Shown: piece by piece, positions 1-10,818 of the stretch
Numbering within the stretch: position 1 is the first letter of the stretch
How the letters are laid out: the number at the start of each line of letters is the position of its first letter
From: Gnetum montanum
Lineage: Eukaryota; Streptophyta; Gnetopsida; Gnetales; Gnetaceae
NCBI GenBank assembly: GCA_015680685.1
Contig: MNCI01021017.1
Location: 289,207 to 318,403 of the forward strand
Reading direction: 5' to 3'
DNA length: 29,197 nucleotides
The notes under the pieces: model-generated
The model's database searches: none
Told to the model about the DNA's origin: nothing
What the model saw: only the letters and a program-made list of their open reading frames with translations
Made by a program: the position numbers and the translations under genes

Positions 1-930
1 TTTCGCATGTGGCCTTGTTGTTGCACCGCACGACGATCTAATATCTTGCATAATCAATGAAGGCCGTGTGCCAACTACCATCGTTGGTATCACGGGCCAA
101 TAGAAACTCATTCCTGGAGTGGAGGTCTTCCACCTTGATGGTTAGATTGGCTTTCTCCTTCTCGACCTTCTAGACCCATTTCCACAGGTCTTCATTTACA
201 TGCCTACACTCCCACAGGGAGTGTGCCGAGTAAAACATGCATTTTCTAACCTCGTTGTATATGCGACGAGGTACTTCGGTCACTTATGGTGGGAATGTAG
301 GCATGGCATTAACTTTGATTGCTTGTTTTGGGTCCCACTTGAGGTGAGAGGCTGTTGACAACACACAAAAACACATTAGTCACAGTAGCGTAGCAAAGTT
401 TAGGAATCCAAAAGGTCTAGTATAGCAACTTAAAGAGTCTAGCATAGCTACTTCACTTATCCACTTTTGGATCAATCTACTTGAGATAGTTGATCATGTT
501 GTCGACCACCCCTTGCATGAACGTAAGCTTATCAGGGGTCTCGGCCCATGGTCGCAGGTGGATCGAAGAAGGGCTTGCAGTGTCAACTGTGGTGTCTGCT
601 ACACAACCAAACATGTTATTTATGATCAACAGGACTACAAAAAAGCTAATGAGTAATGCAAATAATAGTGTTAAGCTCCTACCTAGCAAACCCTCAAGGG
701 TGATAGTAGGGGGGGTCACCCATTGACAAACTGTCAAACATGCAATCAAACTCACTAGAATCAAGTTGTATCTCAACTACTTCTAGCTGACTTAACATCA
801 TAGCAACACCCTCTGCATTCATCTGCTCCTCTAGCATTGAACTACATTTAGCAAAGAGGTCATTGGTAGGGGTCCCTTCTTGGTTGATGTGGAAATATTC
901 TTTGTTAGCTGGGGTCCTTCTTCCTATGGC

Positions 931-1075
931 CCTAGCATCCTCCTCATCCATAGGAGCATCCTCCTCATCGGTAGGGGAATCCTCCTCATCAGTAGAAATG
1001 TCCTCCTCATCAGTAGGAGTGTTTTCCTCATTCACAGGAGCCCCTTCCTTCATGGAAGGAGCTCCTTCTTTCTTG
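931..1075 (-). repeat. 21-bp codon-phased repeat coding an acidic heptad tract
   Basis: Seven consecutive 21-bp units translate on the minus strand to seven-residue blocks: KEGAPSM, KEGAPVN, EENTPTD, EEDISTD, EEDSPTD, EEDAPMD, EEDARAI. The unit length is a multiple of three, and the acidic pair is kept while the last positions vary. This suggests expansion within a coding exon (exon 5 of the minus-strand gene). The plus-strand serine-rich reading of the same bases is a shadow. Confidence 0.8.
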
Positions 1076-1222
1076 ACCGTGGCCATTTCCTCTATGGTCG
1101 GGGCCCCCGCATCTTTATTAGCTGCCCTTGTTTTGGGGGCCATCACCTCTTCTCCTTCTTCTTCTTTCTCTGGTAACAAAGCATGTTCACATTAGGAAAA
1201 AGAAAATTAAATTAAGACAAAT

Positions 1223-1262
1223 GCTACGTTGTGCTATGCTACCTAGCGTAGCACAACGTAGT
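1223..1262. repeat. Near-perfect inverted repeat of the gtagcatagc family
   Basis: Arms at 1223-1241 and 1244-1262 (19 bases each, two mismatches) flank a 2-base centre, forming a long hairpin. It lies in the proposed intron between exons 4 and 5 of the minus-strand gene. The same words (gctacg, gctatgc, tagcgtagc) build the palindrome at 10371-10409 in LTR-A. Confidence 0.75.
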
Positions 1263-3333
1263 AAGCATTAACCAAACAAGCAGAAAAAAGAATAAAAAAG
1301 AAAAGCATTTACCAATGGGAGGTTGAATCTTGTGTAACATAAACCGTAGTCTCTGACCCCCATTCTTCATCCATACAGTGAAGCTCCTCAACCAGACGAG
1401 ACCTTTTTCACAGCAACTTCGTGGCCATCGTCTCTGCGATGAGGTGTTTCCCTTGTGATACACTACCCGTAGTAGCAGGGGATGCTTGTCCTATGCTATC
1501 TTGGCCACGAAAGTTGTGGGCCACCCGATCCCTAGTCGTTATTGCAAATGACTCCCCAATAGCATCTAGGGGATCCTGGGCTTGGGTGTTTTGAAAGACT
1601 TGGCAAATCCATGGTTTGAAAATTTGGTTACGATCTTGCATCACCCAGACCCCATTCTCATGGACTACTAAGAATTCCACAAAACACCGCAAGCATGCTA
1701 CGAAGAAGGCATGATGCACATTGAAACAGGATTAAGGCTTCTTATGAAGCTTGACCATTTTAGCTTGTAGACCTTTGCAGAGATGCTTGGCCTAGTTGTA
1801 ATGGGCCCCCTTTTCCATCACCTCCCTCATTACCCAAGCTTGCTCAATCCCAATGATCTTGCCTTGGGAAAGTAGCTTGGGGAAAGCATGGGCACGGAAG
1901 ATGAGGTAAACCATTTTGGCCACTTTTAGCTTAGCCATTTCAATAGGGATCCCCTTTCACCCTTTCACTACCCCTACCCACTCCTCAATGTCTCCCTGAT
2001 GGTTCACCTCCTTTTTGGTCTTTGCCCCCATGGGGAGACCATCAGCAGGGACACTGAAGAGGTCTGCAAATAGTTGGTCATTGATCTCAAGGATCACCAG
2101 CACACTATGCACACGTGTGCGGAAGCGATCTACCTTTTCAGAAAAGGAGTTGGCTAGGGTGAGCATTTTAGTAGCAGGGATGCTTGGGCTCACGACCAAG
2201 AACAATTCCATGAGCTTGGCATCCCAAAGTTTTTTGGTGAGTGATTCTGAGGCCCTGTTGCAAAGCTAGCATTGGGTCTCATTCACCTCCCCGTACTTGA
2301 AGTAAATGTTTGCCTCATTATGCCCAGAGGTGATAACCATCACCTCCTGGGACTTCTTCACCACTGTAGCAATTTACAAAAGGGAAAAAGCAAAAAACTT
2401 AGACAAAACATAAAAAATAGCAGAAACACATGAACGTCACTCGAACGAACATGTAAACAAGTCATGGTTTAGAGTACTAGGTTTAAATGGCAATGGGAAT
2501 GGTGGGAGATCCACCAACACATCTTCAACGGTGATCGGCCTGAAGGGTGCCCAATCCCCATCCAACCAACCAAGCTCCTTGCACCTATCATAAAACTAGG
2601 AGTACTAGGTTGGATAGGTTTTATAATCACCCCTGCATTGGCCTATCATGCCTATGCACATATTCTCAGTGGAGGAAAACTCCTGCAGTACCATCTGTGC
2701 CAAGGCCAAGGCATCGGTATCACTGTGAAGCCCACTCTTGTTGATGAAGAACCTAGTAACAAAAATACACTATTAACATTCTTGTCTAGTGTAGCATGCA
2801 TTGCATAATGTGGAAAAATACGTTACAGAACTCACCCGCTGGCACAATAAACGATTCTTGATGGATTTTGAAAACAAGTTCCCATGTGGTGAGTAATGAA
2901 CAACGTATTGTATAGGTGGTAGCAATTATATTTACGCATGTCCCAGATCCAAGTTAGATGCCTCAAAATTTTTGGGCACTGATTGGATCCCTTAGCCTAC
3001 CCACTCATGATTTCTCCATTGGTCAGAAATTTTAGAATACCCTGATTTGCCCTAGGCAATAGGGTTTCTGTAATTACAGCTGCTACCTCCTCTGATAAGT
3101 GTGACCAAACGATCATACTGAAGTGTTGGAGGAGAAATTGCAGGAAGTCCCATGAACCTTCTTGGAACCAGACCACTTGCTGCACCACACGCATGTGGGA
3201 TGGAGGAATGTTGGCCACCGGTTTACTTAGGTAGCATAGGACCCCTACAATTTCTAGGACAATCAAAATTGGCCTTAGCATTACCCTACAAAACACAATG
3301 GGAAATGTTAACAGCATGTTCGAGTGACATTCG

Positions 3334-3433
3334 TGTGTAGCATAGCAAGATTAGCCATTAGCAAATAACGTAGCATAACTCTTTTCATGCATGTAGCATA
3401 GCAAAAGCACAAAGGAAATAGCGTAGCAAAGCG
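3334..3433. repeat. Cluster of gtagcatagc / agcgtagca motifs
   Basis: Copies such as gtgtagcatagcaa, aacgtagcataa, atgtagcatagcaa and atagcgtagcaaa occur every 25 to 30 bases inside the first intron (3864-3286) of the minus-strand gene. More copies lie near 385, 440, 3840-3862 and 4180-4210. They avoid the proposed exons and recur in LTR-A. Confidence 0.6.
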
Positions 3434-4116
3434 ACAAAAAAAATGCATTTTTTAAACAAGAAAGAATTTAATATGCTGCAACTATTTCAACAAATCCTCT
3501 ACCTGAAAAGATGATTTGCACAACGCTGTGATAGACACGTGTTACACTACCAAATCACACGCATGGCCAAACCCTCCTGAGGGTTGTACACTATACCATT
3601 TGCATGCTAGGTTGCTAGAATCACTTAAACCTCTATGGAAAGGTAGCCATAGCAATGATGATGTTGGCAATACTGCATGCAATCTTAGCATAGTGTCTGT
3701 ACACTGTCATGGCCGAATCAGCAATAGCGATGGTGTAATGGCCAAAATAACAACAAAAAATGATGACAAAAAACGTAGATAGCAAAAACAAAAAAATAGA
3801 AACAAAAAGAGAAAGCAGAGACAACAACAACGACATAGCAAATAAATCTAGCATAGCAACTTACCGGGTCGATGGAGTTTCTTCTTGTACCACGACGCGC
3901 ACTTGCGATAGATGCCCCAAGGTGTCTTTTAGCTTGTCCACCTTGGTAAGGGCTAAGTGTTTGTGTTCTCTCTTGGGTGCCATCATCTCAGTTGCAAATT
4001 ATTTCTTAGTCACTACACTAAATCACCTTGCTCTTTATTAGCATAATTGCTCTACACTCTGGATGTGGGCTTTGCACACTTATGGTGAAAATAACGAGTT
4101 TACTAGGGGTAAACCC

Positions 4117-4126
4117 CTATTTATAG
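4117..4126 (-). promoter_or_regulatory. TATA box of the minus-strand spliced gene
   Basis: On the minus strand this reads CTATAAATAG, a textbook plant TATA box. It lies about 130 bases before the proposed start codon at 3986, so transcription would begin near 4087 with a leader of about 100 bases. It points away from the pol region to the right. Without it the spliced gene would have no visible promoter. Confidence 0.6.
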
Positions 4127-4254
4127 CCAATATGGCGAAAAAAAACCTGCCATTTTCTCACCTTGATTAATGTGGAATGTTCCATACAGTGTAGCACTCC
4201 TGCCATAGCGTAGTAGCACTATTTGCATCGTGACAGGTGGGCCTAACCAAAAAC

Positions 4255-4532
4255 TTCGACCCACCTTAAACTAGTCATTTGCCTTCGTGAGAGTAACTCG
4301 TTAGCGATCCGTAAAGACCTTAAACTAATACTTTCGATTTACAAACACACCCTGTCAGTGTTCCGCAAAGACCTTAAACTAATACTTTTGACATAACCCG
4401 TTAGTGGTCCACAAAGACCTTAAACTAATACTCTTAAGTTATAAACTCAACCAGGTTAGTGGTCTGCAAAGACCTTAAACTAGCAATTTTTTACTTTTAC
4501 ATCCAGGTGGTCCGCTACAACCTTAAACTAGC
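4255..4532 (+). repeat. About 50-bp tandem repeat, six units (ccttaaacta family)
   Basis: The words gaccttaaacta and close variants recur near 4268, 4319, 4371, 4419, 4472 and 4521, about 50 bases apart. Most are preceded by a 'gtggtccgcaaa'-like word. The array sits just upstream of the pol region. Related arrays occur at 8135-8475, 16615-16712 and 18525-18592. Tandem repeats inside non-coding parts of Tat/Ogre elements are a known feature of that lineage. Confidence 0.8.
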
Positions 4533-4665
4533 AAACTGCAAACTTTGTATCATAGTTTACAATCATTTCAATTGTCCATATTTCATTATTCTTTTACAAA
4601 TGCTTACTATGCATTGTCACTATAAACAGGTATCACTTGACTTGGCATTTATCTCATTGTGATAG
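4533..4665 (+). other. End of the protease-RT spacer with a splice-acceptor-like site
   Basis: AT-rich, no coding. It ends in ...tgtgatag before gttgagc at 4666. The stretch aligns by eye with 18781-18820, which ends in ...ccatgtag before gattgagc. In Ogre-type Tat elements an intron separates gag-protease from RT, and a conserved AG here would fit such an acceptor. No matching donor was identified. Confidence 0.35.
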
Positions 4666-7600
4666 GTTGAGCAAGAATGGCAATGCGTCATGATCTTTCT
4701 TCACCTCTAGCCTTGATAGGTCCACATGGCAAGCTTGCAAGAGAAATGAACCTAGAATCAATAGATTGGAAATCATCCATATAGAAACATCCCCAGACTG
4801 GCCCGAAAATCTAGTCCAAGCCTTAGATTTAGAGGCCAGGGATGTAACTAAGGACCCTCTCATTGAAACACTTGTGACTACATCCAGGGGGAAATAAAAA
4901 CATTGAAACTTAGCTCTCTCCTAGATTCGCAAACACACAATGATGTATCCAAGATACTACAGGACAACATCAAAGTATTCACGTGGTCTTATAACAACAT
5001 GCCAGGCTTAGATCCGAGGCTTATACAACACAACATTGTTTTAGATCCGTGTATCAAAGCAATTAAGCAAAAGGCTCGCAAGGTTAAACTAGAGATCGCA
5101 CTGGCTGTACACAATGAAATCACTAAGCTGTATCAGGTTGGTTTCATTTGGGCATTTGATTACTCAGAATGGGTGTCAAACATTGTTGTGGTTTCTAAGA
5201 AAATGGGAGGAATATGAATCTGTATAGACTTCTAAGATCTGAACAAAGCAACGATCAAAGACCACTTCCCACTACCAAGTATCGATCAACTCATCGACAC
5301 TATGGTTGGTCATGCTCTATTATCCTTCATGGATGGTTTCTCTGGCTATAATTAAATTCTCATTAACCCAGAGCATCAGTTAACAACAACTTTGATGACC
5401 CCATGGGGTACCTTCTGTTACACCATGATGCCCTTTGGGCTCAAAAACACTGAAGCAACCTACCAGAGGGCCATGACATACATCTTTAGCAACTGCATCC
5501 TAGAAACATTAAACAACTACGTGGATGACATAGTGGTCAAATATAAAGAGGCTGCTGCTCATCCCAATGATCTAGGTGTAGTCCTCAAATGTTGCCATAT
5601 GCATGATTTACGCCTCAACCCAAAAATGTGTGTCTTTGGGGTGAGAACCGGATGCATGTTAGGGTTTGTAGTATCGAAGGCTGGAATATGAGTGGACCCT
5701 GACAAAGTTAAGGCCATCGTTAATCTAGCACCCCCTACCAACCTTAAGGAATTGCATGGGTTACAAGGTAGAGTGAAATTCATTAGAAGGTTTATAGCAA
5801 AGTTGACTAATAAGTTACACCCCATGCAACACTTGCTAAAGAAAGGGGTTAACTTTGAATGGAAAACACAATGCCAACAAGCCTTTGATGATCTAAAGAA
5901 AGAGCTTTTACACCTCCCAACTGTTCACCCATTGTAGAGGGATAAGCCTTTCTACATCTACCTTGGCACCTCTGACACATCTATCGTGACATTGTTATGT
6001 CAGAAATAAGATGATGGCTCTGAGATTCTAGTGTATTACCTGAGTCATGCATTGATAGCGTATGAGATGAAATACAATGAGGTGGAGAGAAATTACCTCA
6101 CCTTAGTGTTTGCATTAAAATAGTGGAGGCATTATCTATTTCATAGAAAAGTTAACATCATTTGCAAAAGCAACGTACTCCAGGCTATCATGAACAATCT
6201 ATACGAGAGCAGCAGGATAGCCCAGTGGAAAGCTATAATAGTGGAATTCGATTTGCATTATGTGAGCCAATCGTCGAAGAAAGGTCAAGCTATAGCTATG
6301 CAACTCACGACCTCACTCGTCGATGATAGGGAAACCATATAATCTAAATTCCCTGACAAGCACGTTAGCACCATCAATGTTGTCCCATCTCATGTCGAAG
6401 CTACTTTACACTTTGATAGTAATTCGACTATGCATGGTGGTAGCGCAGTGGCCATCATTACATTTCCCTTTGGGAACATTTAGCCATTTGCTTATCAATT
6501 TGTGTTCCTTTGTACGAACAATGTTGTAGAGTATGAAGGACTCCTCAAGGGCCTCTTAGCAACCCAAGCACTAAAAATTCAAAATTTGGCAATCTGTGGT
6601 AATTCACAACTTGTTGTGAATCAAATCACTGAGGTCTATGCCTAAAAAGCTACTCACCTGCAGCCTGATTGCGACATGAAAAAAAGTTTTCTTAAGTAGT
6701 TTGCAACAACGAACATTCAACATGTGCTGTGTAATGAAAACACTGTGGTAGACGCCTTGGCCACCCTAGCATTAAATGTGCCACCATACCTGTTTGCAAG
6801 TCTACCTTCTTCGATCACTAAGTGTACGGAGCCTATCACTCAAGAAATACACATAGCCTCTGTAAGCGCTGTTGATACCCAGGAGTGGTACGCCAACATT
6901 AAAGCCTACCTACAACATAGTGAGCCCCCATGCGGATCAATATCTATCCAGAGGGATGCGATCTGCAAGTGTGATCAACAATATGTGCTCATGGGAGACA
7001 ACGCCTTGTGCCAACGCTCCTTTGACAGGATATTTCTAGCATGCATAAAAGAGGAGCAAGCGTAGAAGGTGATTAATGAGGTACACAAGGGATTTTGTGA
7101 TGGACACATAGCACCTAGGGCCATCGTAGCAAAAATCAGATGCCTAGGGCACTACTGGCCTCACAAGGAGCACGATTTCCTAGCCAAAGTCAAGACTTGT
7201 GATACGTGCCAATGATACGCAAATCTCATACACGTTTCACCTACAGAATTGCACCCGATGTAGATCATGTGGTCATTCCAACAATGGGGACTAGACATCA
7301 TAGGACCTATCATGCCTAAGTCTTCCATAGGGCATAGCATCATCATCACTACCACTGAGTATTTTACAAAGTGGGTGGAGGCTATTCCCCTTAGGAAGAC
7401 TACATCTCAACAGGTTTGCCACTTCATATTAGATAACATTGTGATGAGGTTTGGGCTTCCCATGACTATTGTGACCCACAACGGGCCACAATTTAGTAGT
7501 GCAGAAACTAAAACTTTTTGCAGCAACCTTGGCATTAGGCAATCATTCTCCTCGTCATACTACTCGCAGGAAAATGGATAGGCAAAAGCTATGAACAAAG

Positions 7601-8127
7601 CCATCATCAACTTGCTCAAGAAAATGCTTAGCAACAACAACAGGTAATGGCACAAGCAAATCCTCTATGTGCTATGGGCTTACAGAATGACATGCAGAAC
7701 AATGACAGGTAAGACACCTTATAGCCTTGTTTACGGATCTGAACTGGTGTTACCTCTTGAGCTACAGGTACCATCACTTCAAATGATCCTATCAAACATT
7801 GTGAGCAAAGCGTAGAACAATGATTCAAGGATCATTAACCTCGACTCCATAGATGAGGAGCGTGCATGAACACTTGGCTGCATAGAATGCTATCAAGACA
7901 AACAATGGTAGAAGCATCATGCAAACCCACATCAATGACTACTAAAAAAGGGAAACCTCATTATCAAGGTTGTCCGTGAGCATGTGAAATAATTCTCAGC
8001 AAACTGGAAAGGTCTATTCATGGTCATAAAAGCCTACGGGAATGGGGCCTTCAAGCTGGCAGACATGGATGGAAACGAGTTTGCAAATCCCATGAATCAT
8101 TTGTATCTCAAGCCATACTACATCTGA
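4666..8127 (+). pseudogene. pol: Ty3/gypsy (Tat-like) pol pseudogene: RT, RNase H, second RNase H, integrase
   Basis: From 4903 to the stop at 8125-8127 all domains lie in one frame, broken only by stop codons. One apparent frameshift lies upstream at the G5 run 4887-4891. Domains in order: RT with EWVSNIVVVSKK near 5170, MPFGLKN near 5430 and catalytic YVDD at 5518-5529; first RNase H 5940-6200; second RNase H 6405-6640 (HFDSN, VEYEG); integrase zinc finger 7080-7215 and core 7270-7600; C-terminal part ending LKPYYI. Two RNase H domains are typical of the Tat lineage. Dead sites: GNSQLV near 6600 in place of an expected GDS; integrase keeps D at 7294-7296 but has His at 7477-7479 and Lys at 7585-7587 where Asp and Glu are expected. 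Stops include 5215, 5689, 5935, 6121, 7063, 7261 and 7579. Gag and protease are not attached in the window. Confidence 0.9.
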
Positions 8128-8134
8128 TGCATGA

Positions 8135-8475
8135 GCAAGGTAAGAAATCATCCACTAAGATGTAAAACTGGCAAATCTCATCCACTATGATGTAAAACTA
8201 GCAAAGGCAGTCCGCTATGACTATAAATTGGCACAGATAGTCTGCTATGACTATAAACTAGCATAGACCATCTGCCATGACAAAAAATTGGCAAAGCACG
8301 TCGACCATGACATTAAACTAGCATATATGTTCTGCCATGACTTTAAATTGGCCCATCCACCATCCGCTACGATGATAAACTAGTGTAGCGGTCTGCTGGG
8401 ACCTTAAACTAGTGCACCACGGTTTGCTGAGACCTTAAACCAACACATTAGATGGTCTACCAGGACCTTCAACTG
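8135..8475 (+). repeat. About 35-bp tandem repeat in the pol 3' UTR, nine to ten units
   Basis: Units carry a gtccgctatgac-like word followed by taaactagca or taaattggca, starting about 10 bases after the pol stop. Late units (8390-8470) read gaccttaaacta, linking them to the array at 4255-4532. Location and structure match the hypervariable tandem repeats described in 3' UTRs of Tat-lineage elements. Confidence 0.8.
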
Positions 8476-9775
8476 AGTTTGTGGCATGTCCTCAGCATGC
8501 ATCCATGACTCATCAAGTAAGCAAGCGTGCACAGTCCCAACACGGGGTGGGACATTGCAACTCTAGAATGTTGTTCACGATGCCAAGAAAACACTCTCTG
8601 GAATATGTGCAACACCATTGCACCTGGCATCTTGCTAATCCTATGGAGATGTCGTATGACATCTTGCTGACCTTCTGGAGCTACCGCTACCATAGCCCTT
8701 TGCCTTGGTAGTAGTTTTTGTGGTCGATGCCTGCTGCTGGAGTCCCAGCACTATTGTGGCCCAGCCACAAGGTTGCTAGCCTCTAGCCCCCACCATCACC
8801 TAGGTACAAAGGATGTTCAATTGTTGGGCATCTCACTTTACAACCAAACTGCATAATTTTTTCCTTGGGTGAGAACTCCTGAACACTCACATCACAACAA
8901 TTGCTAGCCACCTCGGTGCCAACTCCTCCATGCTGATGCTACCAGGGCTGCTACTGGCCTTCCTAGTTTGGACGTCGAATGGCTTAGCAACAATGTCCAT
9001 TGTTCCAACAACATCCAAAGCAAGCAAGACCTTTGCCTTCATTTTACTTGATGGTTGTTTCTTTTGGTTTTCTCTCTATTGTGTTTGTAGGGTACGTGTC
9101 AGAGGGGCGTCTATTAGGGGTGCGTTTCGCCAAGGTGGTAGAACATCACATCGTTCCGAGGTGGTCATCTTGACTAGCTTGGCTATTTGAGAGTGCACAT
9201 CCTATCCTCCTCCTTAACCTCCTTTACTTCATCTCTTACACCCACAATTCCCCTTCTCAGACCTCTTTTACGAATTTTCCCGATGCCTGTAAAGCCCTTC
9301 CATATGCTCAACTGCAAAGTCCATGACGTGCGTAATGCAACCTGTCACATGGGAAGCATCTGTAGGCAAGTGAGAGCTCCATGTGGATGTAATGCAACTC
9401 ATCTTGGGAAAGAAACACCTATCTTGCAACAACAAAGTTGTTTGCAAATGAAAATGGCAAAATAGCAAAAGAAAAGCGTAGAAGAGCAAAAACTCATGCA
9501 AAAAAAAAAAAAGAATGTGCCTAAAACAAATGGCACATCAGCTATTTTGCAATGACTATCTTTAAGCATTCCGATGAGAGGTTAGAAACCTGCAAAGGAA
9601 AAGATGCCCATGCATATCAACTCCCTTACAAGCACTCTGACAAGGGACCACATTGCTACTTCTTTCCCTTCCTGAAACTATCTTCGCAGCTCCACCCTTT
9701 CCCCCCTTCCCTACATGGTTATCCTAGCACTCGCAAGTGTAGCTAAGCGACATCTTAACAATTACTGAGGAGCGA
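8476..9775 (+). other. 3' untranslated stretch between pol repeats and LTR-A
   Basis: No domain recognised in any frame. It contains a poly(A) run near 9500-9512. The last bases before the LTR are purine-rich (actgaggagcga, 9764-9775) and could be a weak polypurine tract. Short open frames here show no protein-like composition or family motif. Confidence 0.5.
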
Positions 9776-10154
9776 TGTTAGCGTTTTGTCTCCTATGGTG
9801 TTTCGTATTCTTTGTCGATGTCTCTCAAGCCCATACTCTAGATGTTGACAAAGAGGGGCCAATGAAACACCATAAAATTTCAAGGCACTCTTGCTTCACC
9901 AGGGTCTTGGAACTAAGGAAAACATTTCCACAAGTGTAGCCTCATGACAATTTGGTAGGAAATGTAGGCACTGAGGTTAGACTATTCATTTCTGCAAGTT
10001 TTCTACCTCTAGAGCTGATAGGCCCGATGGACTCTCTGGCCTACCTACTTGGGTGTTTCACCTAGCTGAAAGTCTACTCAGAAACCATGCTTGGAATTGT
10101 TGGTGATGCTCAAGATGGACAAAATAGTTTGGCAAGTTTTCTAGTGGAGAAGTC

Positions 10155-10620
10155 TACTACGCTACACTGCAAAGCGTAGAAAACCTTCAAGAAATCAATC
10201 AAGTGTCTAAATAGAAGTTTGATAAGATGCTCACGCAAGGCAAAATCACAATCCAACCAACACAAGGTGCTACGTGATGCTACACTACATAGCGTAGCAT
10301 AGCGTAGCAAGGGCAAAACAAGTAGAGTTATCTTGTCGTAGTTTTAATAGAAGTGCAAATTACATTGGCTGCTACGCTATGCTATGCTACGTAGCGTAGC
10401 ATAGCATAGAAAATATGAAAATTAAGAAAGTGCTTCAAAAGCTAACCCCACATGTGCTAGGGCTTTCAACAATAGCTACTAACTTCAACATAATTTTCTT
10501 TTTCAAACCGGTGGCTATACTGTGCTACACAACATAGCATAGCATAGCGTAGCGAGCAGCTACTCTACGCCAACGTGCTTTGCTACGCAGCATAGTACAA
10601 TGTAGCAAGTAGCAACGCTA
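10155..10620. repeat. Palindromic gtagcatagc block in LTR-A
   Basis: Dense copies of gtagc, catagc and gcgtagc words and their complements occur at about 10155-10178, 10268-10310, 10371-10409 and 10525-10620. The copy at 10371-10409 is a near-perfect palindrome centred on tacgta, with 16-base arms differing at two positions. The block lies upstream of the TATA box, in U3. Confidence 0.75.
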
Positions 10621-10810
10621 CTTTAGTGTGCTTCGTTCCTTGCTTGCATTGTTAGCACACTGGATCCCAGCATGAGCAGTTTCAACAACATGGTTGCAGT
10701 GTAGCAATTTCATGACCGGTTTTCCACATCTTTGCAGTAAGGGCACGTCAACATCTCATGGGTCTAGAACACGTGGCACCTAGGCCTTATTTCTCACCTA
10801 CTCCTGGCCC

Positions 10811-10818
10811 TATAAATA
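10811..10818 (+). promoter_or_regulatory. LTR-A TATA box
   Basis: TATAAATA preceded by a C-rich context (ggccc). Transcription would start near 10842, and an AATAAA lies just after it at about 10881. That is the usual U3-R arrangement. The same site in LTR-C reads TATAAAAA at 21224. Confidence 0.65.

Larger units (their letters stand above)
1..3986 (-). pseudogene. Decayed multi-exon antisense gene of unknown function, 3' end outside the window
   Basis: I do not recognise the product. Exons proposed from GT/AG borders and open frames: 3986-3865 (starts MMAPKREHKH), 3285-2836, 2752-2478, 2363-1313, 1169-683, 598 to about 482, and 351 to beyond 1. The phases of the first three joins agree (codons split 2+1, 2+1, 1+2), which random ORFs would not do. 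The donor at 2477 (GTACT) is weak. Damage: in-frame TAG at 2997-2999, two TAGs near 2600, several stops in exon 4, and a C7 run near 707-713 where one extra C would explain the shift before exon 6. Joins 4-5 and 6-7 do not keep frame as drawn. Exon 5 carries an acidic heptad repeat. Exon 7 is charged and helical-looking (KVEKEKANL). It could be an antisense additional gene of the neighbouring Tat-like element or an old host gene fragment. Confidence 0.6.

Noticed and set aside
863-1195. Open serine-rich frames on the plus strand
   Set aside because: They are the reverse reading of the acidic heptad exon on the minus strand; composition comes from the 21-bp repeat.
3481-3505. Possible extra exon after a good acceptor (ttttcag at 3509-3503) on the minus strand
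   Set aside because: It gives an immediate stop in the phase of exon 1 and no donor follows, while the acceptor at 3287-3286 keeps phase and opens a long frame.
3633-3854. Hydrophobic open frame on the minus strand resembling a membrane protein
   Set aside because: It reads through the first intron of the spliced gene; T-rich intron sequence gives Phe/Leu-rich peptides by chance.
8481-9746. Several short open frames on both strands
   Set aside because: No domain, no phase-consistent splicing and no homology within the window; they fall in the 3' UTR of the pol copy.
10110-10316. Short minus-strand open frame
   Set aside because: It lies inside LTR-A and partly consists of the gtagcatagc palindromes.
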